In this document: positions 1-12,073 of the stretch, piece after piece
Layout of the letters: every line of letters starts with the position of its first letter
Numbering within the stretch: position 1 is the stretch's first letter
Origin: Pseudisothecium myosuroides
Lineage: Eukaryota > Streptophyta > Bryopsida > Hypnales > Lembophyllaceae
Direction: 5' to 3'
DNA length: 64,000 nucleotides
NCBI GenBank assembly: GCA_951799445.1
Contig: OX637295.1
Location: 23,560,001 to 23,624,000, forward strand
Program-made: the position numbers and the translations under genes
The notes under the pieces: generated by a model
The model's database searches: none
What the model saw: only the letters and a program-made list of their open reading frames with translations
Told to the model about the DNA's origin: nothing

Positions 1-1080
1 TTTCTCTCTCTATCTCTCTCTCCCTCTCTCATCTGCTGTCTCGTCAGCTCTGGCCCCTTACTGCACTGCGCCTCTGCCACATCACACCATCCTCCGCACA
101 TTCTTTTGTGTACATTTCTACACTACTACAACTACGCCTTCACAACACTGGCCAGCCCGCCATAGCCAGTCAGCTTACATCACACCTCCTCCCTTTGCAA
201 AATTTCTCAGTCGGAATCATCTGTATCCAACACGGATATATCCTCAAGCACGGAGTACAAGGAAAAGAAAATCCTTAAAAGAATGCCTACCTCCAAACAC
301 TTATCTACATAGATCTTCCCGCACTCATAGACAAATAAACAACTAAACAGTTTGACATGATACTTACTCCGCGAACTTCACTACGCGATCTTTAAAATAG
401 AAAAAAAACAGAGCTCATCCTTCTCATACTTGCAAAATTACTCTACTCAACATAGATAAGAAGAATACAAGCAACAAGTGTAACAGAACACAGGGGATCA
501 TCTCAATGCAAAAAATCGTAACCAACAGAACTTGAAAAAAATACTGTTAAGTAACCCGAGCTTACCAAGCTCCTGTGTCACTACAGCCGCAGTCATAGCA
601 ATCTTTCCTCCAGGTTCCGATACCTTCCTACTCCAACAAGGTGTTCCAATCGCACCTACGTAACCTGCAACAACCACGAACCTCCCGTCTCTTCCACTCT
701 TTCATAGCTTCGGGATCACAAAAAAAAACCTCCGCAACATCATCTCTCTCCCTCACGATCCCTAAATTCGGTACCGCCGTTCTCCTCCACCCCGGAAGAA
801 AGCCTCCGCACATGCTCACACCTGCACCTCTCTGCACCACTACTCCTACAACTCCGCCTTCACACCAACAATGGCCAGCCCGCCATAGCTGCCAGAACAC
901 GGCACAAGCAAACGACGACGCAAACAAACGTTGGAAAAGATAAAGCCGAGAATCAATCGCTCCGCTAATTCTCATCCATCCATCCATTCGATCGTTTTAC
1001 ATCCACGATACTGGCAGAGTTCATCTCCATGCTAAGCCGATTGGGGTGTGCTTACTCAGCACCGCAAATAAATTATCCCC
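1..1080. other. Intergenic, moderately GC-rich, no gene recognised
   Basis: The first 50 bases are a CT-rich microsatellite. A segment at about 119-167 recurs in diverged form at 837-889 (shared core GGCCAGCCCGCCATAGC), so the stretch contains an old duplication. Open frames on both strands at 628-987 look like no known protein and overlap each other. It could be the 5' end of a gene lying outside the window, but nothing here proves that. Confidence 0.5.
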
Positions 1081-1198
1081 TTTCTTTCGATTGGCTTACC
1101 TTGGTTTCTTTAATCCTTTTTATCTTTTAGGGTAGGCCCGGGATTTCTTTCTATTGGCTGACCTTGGTTTCTTTAATGCTTCCTATCTTTTAGGGTAG
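1081..1198. repeat. Direct tandem duplication, two copies, 63-bp period
   Basis: The block starting TTTCTTTCGATTGGC at 1081 is repeated from 1144 as TTTCTTTCTATTGGC. Both copies end in ATCTTTTAGGGTAGG and differ at only a few positions, so the duplication looks fairly recent. Confidence 0.85.
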
Positions 1199-1508
1199 GG
1201 TAGCCAGCTGAGCTTTTGAAGCTTTTGAAGGGGGGAGGGGCTTCTTTTTGTTTTTTTCAGGTTGTTTGGGGACTGAGTTTTCTTTTTGTTTTTATTTATT
1301 ATTGTTATTATTATTTTCCTTTGGGGGTTTGTTTGGGTTTGAGCTGGCAGACCTGGCTGGCTTGGGGAATGGTGATGGTGATGATGATGACTGTGCACAG
1401 AGAACCCTCCCACCAAACTCACTTCAAAGTCATGTTTGGCACATGTCCAATGCTGTCCAATGTTGGGTTGAGCTGGAGCTTTTTGGCACTGACTGGGGTT
1501 CAATTTTA

Positions 1509-2097
1509 TTAACCCTTGAAGGACGGACTGGTGACCGTGGAAATCAAGCCTCTGGTTACCGTGTGAATCTTCGGTTTAAAAAATTGATAAAGCATTCATT
1601 GGAAGTCAAACTAGAGTAAACGACCTCTTTTCGACTACCACCCATTTTCAATTCATAGGCTGTTTTTATTCTGCTCAACTGGGGCCTCCATTAACTGCTC
1701 AGTTACGATGAATTGTGAGCCATTGATTTCCAATCGATTTCTTGACCAACCTATGATTGGAATTAGACATATCTATGTAACAAGAATAGGGTTTCAAAGA
1801 ATCTTGACAAGAAAAATTCATAGTAATTTTGTTCTTAGACTAAAAAATACCCAAAAAATTCAACTCCATCTGAAGTCTATTTCCCCACATGGGAATTTTT
1901 TTTCCTCCACCAAACCCAGTCCGCAGCTATGCTGAAATCCTTAAATGGTTAAAAATAGGCAGTAAGCTTCTATTGTAAAAGACCTCCCCTTCTTACAACA
2001 AAATTCCATGGATGAATAGGTCCACCGTTGTCCTACATGCTAAGATTCTTTGTCATTCATCAGCAAGAAAATGGCCGCAACGTTGTCTATGGGTTAA
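1509..2097. mobile_element. TTAA-flanked MITE, family A, copy 1
   Basis: The element starts at TTAA (1509-1512) followed by CCCTTGAAGGACGGACTGG and ends in GGG followed by TTAA (2094-2097). The subterminal phrase GACTGGTGACCGTGGAAATC recurs in the adjacent copies and in the copy at 15395. There is no coding capacity beyond a short frame. The family resembles the CCCCTAAAGG family in having TTAA flanks and CCC..GGG ends. Assignment to piggyBac-like MITEs is inferred from termini only. Confidence 0.6.
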
Positions 2098-2401
2098 CAC
2101 TTAAAGGATGGGCCGGTGACCATGGAAATCATTCAATTGGCTTAAAAAATTGTTAAAACACTCATTAGAAGTCAAACTATTGTAGAAGACCTCCTCTTTT
2201 CACAACAAAAATTTGAGGATGAATAGTTGCATTTATGTCCTACTAGAAGGATTTTTTGTCATCCAGCGGCCAAAAAATTGTCCAAGTTGGCATTTAAAGA
2301 TTAATTAGCTTGGAAGGACAGGCCTATGACCAATGATTTGAAGCCTCACTATTCATCATTTTGATTTGCTACCATTTAACGTAATTGTGGTTCATTTTTA
2401 A
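2094..2401. mobile_element. Family A, two further degraded head-to-tail copies
   Basis: After the TTAA at 2094 a second copy begins (CACTTAAAGGATGGGCCGG, then TGACCATGGAAATC) and ends near the TTAA at 2301. A third begins with TTAGCTTGGAAGGACAGGCC and TGACCAATG. A fourth start is seen after the TTAA at 2398 (CACTTGGAAAGACAAACCC, then ATGACCATTGG). Each copy shares a TTAA with the next, forming a serial array of decayed elements. Confidence 0.5.
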
Positions 2402-3327
2402 CACTTGGAAAGACAAACCCATGACCATTGGTTTCAGACTTTAGTATTCATTACTCTTCATTTGCTTTGCTACGTTTTGGCAACTAGATATGAATGAAAA
2501 ATTTGATATTTAGTTTTTTGAAATGAAGTTATATGTCTGCTACAAGTCATCAAATTTTCAAAATTGTGGGAGAAAACTTGAAATTATTGTGAATTTTTTT
2601 TTAAATAAAAAAATGCATATGCAATGCAAAATACAATAAAAAAATCTGAATTTTTTGCCATAGATGTATATTATAGTGTATAACATCATGATATAAACCA
2701 AAGTTACTATGTTACTCTAAACTTAAAAAATCAACAAACCATGATTATAGATCCAGAGTTCATATTGCTATAAAAGATTGAAATTTATGAATTTTTCAAA
2801 ATTTCCAATTGGAGTACAAACTAAACTTGATAAGCTTTATTTCATTAGTTCAACTCAAATTCAAAAAATATCATTTTTATGGCAAAAAATTGCATCTAGA
2901 GAAAATAGCAAAAAATGGCCAAAATACACTATAATTAACAAGGGTGATCCCTAGATTGAGCATCTTCTTTAAAAAACTCGATAACACCATAATGATGGAA
3001 TTTACGATACCATTCATAAAAATATACTCAAGCAACTTCTAGAAAAAATTAGGATGAAAAAACTTTTTTTTTCATCCTACAATCTAAACTAAAGTCGTCC
3101 AACGGATGTTTTGCATGATCAATAGCATTTCAAGGATAATGAACATGGTACTTTCTTTGTATTGAAAGACTTGCTCTGTTCTTCATGCATATATAGAATA
3201 GATTTCATGCATATATCTTATTATGCTTTGTAGCTTGTTTTTATGGAATAAGATTTTGTTGCATGGTCAGCTATGTAGAATTCAATAAAAAATAATCCTA
3301 CATCTTGTATTGGAAGTAGATAGGAAA
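2402..3327. other. AT-rich intergenic, no feature recognised
   Basis: It starts inside the fourth family A remnant and grades into AT-rich sequence with no open frame or clear repeat boundary. Confidence 0.5.
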
Positions 3328-3690
3328 CTACATCACAAAGTTTAGACCCTACGATTTGGCAACAATTATCGTGCGGTTATCGTTGTTTCATGGGTTCGTA
3401 CCATAATCGCACTGACTCAATGTATTTTTACACACTGAATCAGTGCGAAAACAATGAATATCAATAGCGTACGATTTATGTACTTTAACTATACAATTGC
3501 TGTGCAGTTTTGACACAACAATTGTATAGTTAAAGTACATAAACCGCACGCTATTGATATTCATTGTTTTCGCACTGATTCAGTGCATAAAAATACACTG
3601 AGTCAGTGCGATTATGGTACGAACCCATGAAACAACGATAACCGCACGATAATTGTTGCCAAATCGTAGGGTCTAAACTTTGTGATGTAG
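3328..3690. repeat. Near-perfect foldback hairpin, 363 bp
   Basis: The left arm (3328 to about 3503) and right arm (about 3515-3690) are reverse complements with roughly five mismatches over about 175 bp, separated by a loop of about 10 bp centred near 3509. Both ends carry CTACATCACAAAG or its complement. No obvious target-site duplication is visible. A diverged relative lies at 42612-42940, so this is a dispersed foldback MITE. If transcribed, the RNA would be an almost fully paired hairpin of the kind that Dicer-like enzymes process. Confidence 0.85.
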
Positions 3691-4654
3691 ACACTTTGCC
3701 TTTCCAAATAGAATTTGTATGGTTGCTTATGATATATGGGTATTGGCCTATCAAGCACAGTGCCATGTGGTAATCATTGGTTAAAAAAATTATGTTTTAG
3801 GAATAGTACTCAATGATTTTTTATTGACTTGGCGCTTCATCACTTCCTTGGGATGTTGCTTCAATGACACGTACGTTTGATATTGAAAAGTTTATTGATG
3901 AATTTTAGATCATGAAGATGAAAGTGCTTAATAATTTTAAAATAATTACCAATACAGAATGACAAAGTTAAAAGGAAGAAAGTTTTATTTAAGGTTGACC
4001 ATTGTGAAAGACTAATAGTAGTAAAAAGGTAAAAAAAGAACTTGAATTGTGCTCAAGTGGTGGAATTCTTCAATGACATTTTTAGTGTTGAAAAGTTTTT
4101 AAAGAACCTTATATTGTCTACTATTATCATATTTTTCCTTGGCCTCACAAAAAATTACATGAATAACTACAATCTATCTCCAACTTTTCAAAATATTTTC
4201 TACAATTTTATATAATTGACTAAATTAATTTACCAAAACGTTATGTATTTGCAAGCTATCGGACAACAATCTTTTTGACATGCTCCATTAAACTGCACAT
4301 TGTTTTAAGATTTTTGAGAATTTCCTTTGCAAAATGCAAATTGAATTGGATGCGGAAGAAAGTTTTCTACAAATGAGATCAATGTATATAACTACCGATT
4401 TGAAAAATCAATAAGAAAATCTCTACATGGGCTAATTGAGAAAGTTTAAATTAAAAGGGTTATTTTTTTTGATGCATCACGCATACTAAATCTAAAATTC
4501 TTATTGAAATGAATTGAGATAAATTTCAAAATTTAATCTAATTCTTTGCAATAATTATTTTTTCAAATTCATATTATTCTAAGAATTTTTTTTTTAATTT
4601 TTTTAATTTTTATGTTCAAAATCTTAGATTAATTTTCAAAGAAGGATTTTGGTG
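3691..4654. other. AT-rich intergenic, no feature recognised
   Basis: Low-complexity A/T runs only. I see no gene, inverted repeat or recognised element. Confidence 0.4.
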
Positions 4655-6276
4655 CTAACCTTCAAAGTTTTAAGTCATTTTCTTCCTCAAAATTCACTCA
4701 AAATTGCCATTTCTATTGTATTGCCCCAAAAAACTTACGAGACGAATTTTTTGAGAATCTAAGCATAAGATCTTGTACTACACTTATACAAAATGACGTG
4801 GTAAAATCTTTGGAAACTTTGACCATACAAATTGGAAAATATTTGCGTTCAAAGTGCAATTTTTTTTAATCCTACACAAGAATTTTAGATGGCTTTGACT
4901 GCCATTTATAATTCTTTTACACTATAGATTTTAATATTAAAATGTTTAACATGCTCAAAATCATGTTAGTCATGTATATACCAATTTTCAAAGCATTGTT
5001 GTAAAACATGAAACACATCAAATAAAATCCTTCAATGCAACAATGTCCCAAGAATCCCGATGAAGGATTTTATTTGATGTGTTTCATATTTTACATTGCC
5101 TTGAAAATTGGTATATAATTATATGACCAAATCTCTATTTTTTAATAAATAGAGATGCTTGGTGAAGGATTTTATTTGAAGGATTTTATTAGATTATATT
5201 TGACTTATATTAATAGTTTTTTAAATTTACATTTATAATCCAAGAATTTCAATGATAGATTCAAGGAAAATGCTTGGAAAGCCCAAAAAATAAAAATTAG
5301 AAAAAAACATAATCCCAAATTTCTACAAGCTTTCTACATTCTAATGGTGAATGTGAGTTCTCCAAAGCTAGAGACACTGGGCAACCTTCCTATAAAAGAT
5401 CCCTGAATGTTCATGGTGCATTTATGGTATGTTCTCGTGATGTTCTACACAAAATAGTGATATTAGATTGCTTTAACAATTAGGTTGCTTTACATCAAGA
5501 AAGTTGCTTTAAAAGCCAACAAGGTCAACAAACATTTCTAAAAATATTTCCAATTATATACATGGAAGTTCATCAGTCCTAATTACAACAATTTCTAATT
5601 CAAAAGTAGTGCATTCTTATACAACAATTGAAAATATTTATATAGTGTCAAATGTCGAGAAATTAGTGTAGGGCAACCTAATTTCACTATTTTGTGTATA
5701 GTTGGGGACTGTGTTCATTTACAATATTCTCCAACAAAGGTTGACGACCCCTTTTTGGACCACTCAGTTTTTGAGGCATTACTCATAATACAGCTGAAAT
5801 CTTTTGTTTCTCTCAATCAACATTTGTATCTTACGCAATCACCCTCAAGCATACCAAATGTTCAATTCCAAGAAAACAAAATTCCATTTTTGGTTGATTT
5901 TTAAATTTTTTTTTCATGGTTTTACATAAAAATTCACAAAAAGAAATTGGTGATAAATTTTTTTAATTTGATTGTGGAGTCATGTAGGAAACATCCATAC
6001 GCACATCTTTCCTTCAACAAGCATCTTCAAAAAAGTTTCACAATTCCGTCTATTTTGGGCTAAAATGTTAGCGTCAATAGTACCCAAATTTTTGAAAATT
6101 CATATCTCTTTATTGTAATTAGATTTTGGTAAAATAATTATACCATCAATATATAAGAGCTAATATAAGAATCTTCAAAAAAATTGATGTACAAAAAAAT
6201 GCATTTTTGTGAGTTGGGGATGAGTTTCTATTTATTCGTTGTTCAAAATTTGCACTCGTGGTCCTTAAAGGGTTAA
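4655..6276. mobile_element. Degraded TTAA-family element with an internal hairpin
   Basis: The 5' part (about 4655-4960) aligns by eye with the start of the element at 39294, sharing CACTCAAAATTGCCA-like text and the order AGATCTTGTAC...TTTGACCAT. The 3' end is GGTCCTTAAAGGG followed by TTAA (6273-6276). A separate inverted repeat at 4975-5117 (arms about 55-60 bp, outer ends TATATACCAATTTTCA and complement) seems inserted in it. The 5' boundary is decayed, so the limits are approximate. Confidence 0.45.
4975..5117. repeat. Inverted repeat (hairpin), 143 bp
   Basis: TATATACCAATTTTCAA at the left pairs with TTGAAAATTGGTATATA at the right. The arms continue inward through AAACACATCAAATAAAATCC and its complement, with a short loop near 5045. 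It looks like a small foldback element. Confidence 0.75.
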
Positions 6277-6648
6277 ATCTTGGAATAAAGAAACCAATCT
6301 ATGTGCTCAGCCTTTAGTAATTACATTGAAATTTGTTATTTACCATGGATGGAAATTTGGAGTTCATATTGGATACCATTGCCTAGTCATTATGCGTGTG
6401 AGACTAACAAAGTGTTTCTACAGTACTTACAAACATGATCACCATGTTTTAGCAAATCTAAAATTTAGTCTATGTGTGATGGAGCTAATTTTCACAGTGA
6501 GTTTTGAAGTCAAGTGACAAGCAAAGCTACCTTAGTAAGCCTAATAAAGTGCATTGAGGGGGGGCTAGCAAAATGAATTTTAAAAGGATTTTCTATTACA
6601 TAAAAAACTTCTATTCCACTTGGCCATACCACAAGGTAAACTAGAGTC

Positions 6649-7442
6649 TTAACCCCTAAAGTCCCATTGGCCCTATGGGGGCTAAAATGCAACTCTGGGT
6701 AGGCTCATATGGTCTCAATATTCATTGTAATTCTTTGAAACATTTTTAGAAGCTAGAGAAACACATAAGCTTTATAAGAATATCATTTTTATTTCAATCA
6801 GAGTCCAAGAGCAAAAGTTATGGCACAATAAGTCAAAAACAAATTTCAGCAGGCAATACAAAAAACATCACAAAAAATCAAAACATCTTCTTCAATAAAA
6901 CCTCATGTGCTTCATTTAAAAAAAAATGCAATTTTCACAATTTTTCACAATTTTTTTTTATTGGGTTAAGTATGTTTGCTGAAACAATCTCACTGTTAGG
7001 ATTATTGTGTTCCAATTCCATCTTAGAGCTATTAACAAGTTCAATCTTAGACCTACTTTTGCTTTAAAAAAAATTTATAGAATGAAAATCTAGTGTTTTA
7101 TTTTGGAATTTTTTTCCCCAAGACTTTCAATTCAATTCTTCAACATAATTTTTTTAATTCAAAGTTTGTAGTGTAAAAAAATTCCACAAATGGTTTGAAA
7201 TTGCAAGACAACATTCAAAAGAATTTTTTTTTTCATTCGCTTTGAATGCTAATATCTCCTAGTTGGTACGGTCAAACTGCATGAATTTTTTACCACATGA
7301 TTTGAGACAAGTCAAGTACAAGATCCTATGGTTAGATTCTAAGAAAAATATTTCTTGCAAGTGTCTTAAGGTATGTTCGCACTTGGTGTTAGGAGTGGTG
7401 TCCCAAGAAGAAGTAGGTCTAAATTTGGACTTTAGGGATTAA
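6649..7442. mobile_element. TTAA-flanked piggyBac-like MITE
   Basis: TTAA (6649-6652) is followed by CCCCTAAAGTCCCATTGG. The other end reads GGACTTTAGGGA before TTAA (7439-7442), giving terminal inverted repeats of about 12 bp and a perfect TTAA duplication. It is 794 bp long with no transposase frame. Interior text (AAGCTTTATAAGAATAT, CAAAAGTTATGGC) is shared with the copy at 43232. Confidence 0.75.
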
Positions 7443-7531
7443 AAGTTGCTCTACTCATGGATATGTGCAAATGAAAAATAGTGGAAATATTTGTTGGCAA
7501 ATCAAGTGACTTGAGACTCCCTTGTGAGTAA

Positions 7532-8427
7532 GGTAAGTACCCCTTTAAACCGTCATTTTTTTTGGCCACTGTCCATAGTTATTATAATTAGACTGATTCA
7601 ATTTTCATTGATTTTCTTGTTGGCAAGTGAAATGCAGTTTTTTTTTTTTTCATTTTTCATAAAGTGCCATAGTGGCGATATAGAATGTTATAGTGGTGCT
7701 CCAAATTTCAACATTCATCCACGTATTAGATAGAAAATATCATATTTTAGCACATATCACATATTCATAATTCAGTTTCATCTTGAATTTGGCGATTTCA
7801 TCTATGAATTTTTTTTATTTGAAGTTTTTAGGCGATTATCCACCTTTTTAGTACCATTTTTTTCTTCTATAGGTGTGGTGCTAGGCCATAAAATTTGGTG
7901 CAATTTTGCACAAAATTGTCAGAAAACCCCCCCTGTGAAATGAAGTCCCAATGCATCCTGAAGACCATGACATTTGGATAGCATATGCCAAAGTTATGAA
8001 GCATTAGATGAGATTTCAGCCTCCTGGAGGGCTGCGTGTTCCCAGCTGTGGGAACTGCCGAATTCAGGGCCGCGACAGCTCGCTGACGTGGCCGAGCGAC
8101 TGCCACGTCGGAAAAAAAATATTTTTTTTTTCAAAAAATGAAAATGAAATTTTTTTTTTCTATTTTTTTTTCATTTCAAGACTAAAAAAAAATTATTATT
8201 ATTTTTTTTTTTGAAATTTTTTTATTGGGAACAACCATTCCCTGAAAATTGCGAGGGGGACCAGCGTCGGGAATAGGCCTGAAACGGCCCTCCCGACCCC
8301 CCCAAAAACATCTAATGTAGGGTCCAAGTTTTTTTAGGAATAAGTTAGATGAGGTTTGAAATCATACATATTGATTGTGAAAATGTCCCCAGAGTGATCC
8401 ATGATGGCGCATTTGGGGGTGCCCACC
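7532..8427. mobile_element. GGTRG-ended TIR unit interrupted by a second element
   Basis: It starts GGTAAGTACCCC and ends GGGGGTGCCCACC. It aligns with the arms of the structure at 12074-13254, through ACCGTCATTTTT, GGCAAGTGAAATG and CATTTGGATAGCATATGCC. A 316-bp element (8002-8317) lies inside it, so the unit proper is about 580 bp. The superfamily is unassigned. Confidence 0.55.
8002..8317. mobile_element. Short CATTAGA-terminated TIR element, 316 bp
   Basis: The ends are CATTAGATGAGATTT and the complement of CATTAGATGTTTTT. Interior landmarks are two consecutive hairpins (GTTCCCA..TGGGAAC, then GACGTGGC..GCCACGTC), A/T homopolymers and GAAACGGCCCTCC. All recur in the longer element at 9943-11880, of which this looks like an internally deleted relative. 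Confidence 0.6.
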
Positions 8428-9942
8428 GGTATGTGCCAACGCCCTCCGAGGATCGGCTGCTCTTCTTCACAGCTAGTGGCCCCTCCCCTCCCTCTTTCCA
8501 GGCCAGGTCCTCCATCCAGTATCCAGTAAGCTTATATGCCTGCGAGGAATGCCAGCAACGTGTTGTGTCAGTCCAGATGGGCAACTGAACTACAGTACCG
8601 GACTACCGGTAGTATGGAACTACTATTGAATGGAGTCCGGTCTTCACTGTTTGGGAAAGTGCAGCACTGCCACTGGTCCGTCACTCCGTCCGTCCACCAA
8701 ATGACAGGGAGGGAGGGGGGGACACACTCCCATCAGTCAGTCCCGTCCCTCTCGTAAACTTAACTTGGCTAAGCTTAGCTCCGCTCTACCATGTTCGAGG
8801 CTTTCATGTTCCGAAGCCCAGGTGGCTTCGAAATTATTTGTTGCATTGAATATCTGGCGCTATTTTAAATTAGGAGGACAAATTCATCTGGCGACAATGT
8901 TGAATTCAGAGGCAAATTTTTGGCTTCAAAGGCTATTCTAAGCATTGCAACAAAAAAAATTAGGCGACAATTTTTTTTGCAAGCACCCTTATCACTCTTT
9001 CATGTTTGGTAAGCTGTATCATAGGAAAAGTCTGGGGAAAAATAGGTTGCATGTATGAAAACCTAGCAATGAAGTGTAGAAGCATTACACCTATTCATAG
9101 AAATTGGCGCCTATAATGTAGGTGAAAGGAAATGTGTTTGGTGACGAGATTCATAGGAGCCTCATAGTCGGCCAATAGTTGGCTCCCAACTTCAAACAGC
9201 CACCAATTTTTTGGCGATAAAAAAACATAATTATAGTTTTATTTCTCATTGGAGAAGGAAGCGAGCCTTTTTATGTCGAAAATTGTTGTTTTTTTCACCA
9301 AAAAAAAAATCACTAACCATGTTAAGTGAGCATCCTCAATCAATCCTGCTTGTTTGTAAACAGGCACAACAAGTGTAAGTTTGGCGTGGTCCCAAAATAG
9401 CAATGGAAACTTACTTGCCCCAATGCTAAGGTAGGAGGTCCATGCTTGGCTGGAACTGAATTTGGAGGAGGCTAAACATCTTGAAAAAAAATTCAGTAAA
9501 TTTTCCTTCAAAGACAAGTGGAATTGTCATCTAATTCAAGTCGTTTCAAATTTTTTTTAACTTTTGAGGAATTAGTTACAAATTTTTGAAGTTGGAAAAA
9601 AGTGGTCATCAAAAGTGCCCATCTCTTGAAATGTGCATTGTTGGTACATTGAAGAAAGCAAGATGTAGCTCAGAGTCATGTTTGCTTTTACTACTTGGTT
9701 GGAATTTGAGCCTCCTACCTTAATGGCACTTTCCATGTTACCTTTCCAAGCGCAACACTTCTTGGCTCTCGCGGGGTAAGTTTTGGTCTTTTTTTGTGCC
9801 CTCCAAGCTCCTCGGTAGTCACTCCTTAGACTCCTTCATCAACATGTATCATGGCGACACTGGAGTCTCAAAGGGTGCGAAAGGGAAAGAACTTTGCATT
9901 CTTGAGTCCAACAGTTTCACCTCTCGCCACAACATCACAAAC
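8428..9942. other. Intergenic, no gene recognised
   Basis: 8428-8760 is GC-rich and contains short open frames on both strands with no recognisable protein. 8761-9942 is mixed-composition DNA with scattered GGCGAC phrases. No element boundaries were identified. Confidence 0.4.
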
Positions 9943-11880
9943 CATTAGAAGAGATTTGAGGTGTGTGGAAGACTGCGAGTTCCCAGGCCGAGAACGGCTT
10001 GGGAACTCTGCCACACGGGCTGTCCGACGTGGTCGAGAGAGTGCCACGTCATTTTTTCGATTTTTTTTTCCCTTTCTTTTTAAATTTCAGAAGCAATTTT
10101 TTTTTTTCTTTTTTAGACTTAAAATTCCAGGGTTATTCCTAGGTTTTTATGAAAAGTCTATCGCTGATTGATATAAGTTCTATGATAATATATACCTCTA
10201 TATGTTATGGAGGATATATTTCATACTTACGAATATATATTTTTATCATCAAATGGGACTCAGTACATCAAGAAATCACCTCTGAGCTTAAGTAATACCT
10301 TCTAAGACACACATATAAGCAATATTTTGACATTACTGTTGATACCTTGCTGTTACAATTAATCAGGCATGACAAGTAGTTAAGCTTCTGGCTTTTCTTC
10401 CCTGACATGCCCTTATGAGTAAAATAAGTGAAAATATGACGGTGATTTGGGAGCATGTGCCTTAACTCTCCAAACTCAAGGCTGATTAAGTATATTGGTA
10501 AGCCACTGAGTGATTAACGAGTACTTGCTGCACCACTGCTTGGGGCCGTATCCACTGCTGGATGTTTTCAAGCATCTGGTGAAACTAGAACATACCTAGT
10601 TTGTTAGTTTTTGAGTTATTCAAAACACACGGCAAGCTGCAAGGGGATTCTTTTTGTTGTCAAGAAGGTTGCTCAGGCGTTAGGTGACGAAAATGGTGCT
10701 TGGTTCCCAGAACAGCGGTCAGCAGGTGCTGGAGTTTTGTCATTTTTTTAGCAAAGTCAAGTTAACTTTCAAAACGATTTTGCAACAGTCTATATATTTG
10801 ATTGGAAAAATTCTTTGGTGAATAAATGATAACAAATTGTGGTATCCTGTAGACACCTTGTACACGTCTAGTGGCATACTAACAGTCTGCTGTTTGGCAT
10901 GGATATAGGTGAGGGGTACCACCTCCTGAGGATTTTTTTCAAGAAAATCACTCCAAATGATACTATGGGCCCATGAAGAATATTTGTTTGCAAATGAGTC
11001 TTGCTCACATGTTGCATTCAAATACAAAAGATGAGAGTTTATAGGCTTGAAGTTTGTAGGTTCATATGTTTTCTATTCGCAGTGATAAGCTCCCATTCGG
11101 TGCTTAAGATACTTGCTAGCCTGGATTGCAATCAAGCCAGAGATGGTTGGATTAACGTTACCAAGGCATACACGGTGATATTTACAGAAGCGGTTTTCTT
11201 TGTTTGTGGGTTTCTTGAGAAAAACTCTCAACTTTTTGATGTCTGTCCTGTGTAAAGCAACAGGAAGAGACTCTTCGTATTACCCACTTCGTAGTTATTT
11301 TTAGTTTCTGGTTTGTTGAGTAACTCGATACTGTAGAAGGGGAATCTTTGAAACTCCCCATGCCGTGGTTTGATGCTCGTTGTCGGCTCGGTTGATGATG
11401 CTGGCCCACATGACGAAGTACGAGGCATGCTGATCAGAATACTAGCTTGTCTGATACTTTGATTGATACAATAGCTGGTTACTTTTGAGCCAAAGCTATT
11501 TACGATACAATCAAACTCAGTTGGAACAACTGATATTTTTAATCCAGTTTTATACTTCAAAAGTAGAACTTGATTCTCATATTGCGGATAATGATGCTGG
11601 AAAACTGAAACTATAGCTCGTTATACTATTTATTCTTGTCCTCTTATGAATAAGATAATATTTTCTGGATTTCAAAGACAAAAAGATGCATATTATCAAA
11701 TAAGAGTAGGAAATTCGAAAGGGAGGTGGAATCTACTCTGATTTCAGGGAAGTATCGAAAAACTATTTTTTTTTTGGTAATTAGGGCCTGATAGCAGCCC
11801 GACGTTCTTTTACTGCATTGCAAACAGACTGGGGAACAGGCCCGAAACGGCCCTCCAATGCCCCCAAATCTCTTCTAATG
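9943..11880. mobile_element. CATTAGAAGAGATTTG-terminated TIR element, 1.94 kb
   Basis: The 16-bp left end CATTAGAAGAGATTTG is matched perfectly by the complement of the right end (11865-11880). Just inside the left end are the same two hairpins as in the element at 8002 (GTTCCCA..TGGGAAC and GACGTGG..CCACGTC). Just inside the right end is GAAACGGCCCTCC. The middle (about 10150-11760) has a more genic composition and is absent from the short copy. No transposase is recognised and no target-site duplication is clear. Confidence 0.65.
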
Positions 11881-12073
11881 TCCCGCGTTCAGTTGTTGCC
11901 GAGTCGTTTAGGGTTGTTCAAGTATTGTTGTTGGGTTGAGGCGGGTCCAAGGGGAAGAGACATAGTTGGAAAACTGAAGGAACGTGGATACAAACAACAT
12001 ATACCATTGTAGTGGCCCCATACTACTAAGGATGCTCTAATATTGCTAGGAAGAGGAATCCAATGGCCCTACC

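Noticed and set aside
628..987. Overlapping frames of about 100-120 codons on both strands
   Set aside because: No recognisable family and no splice context. The two strands are open at once in a GC-richer stretch, so chance is the simplest reading.
1183..1503. His-rich minus-strand frame
   Set aside because: It comes from a GATGGT/GATGAT repeat. No family, and a plus-strand frame overlaps it.
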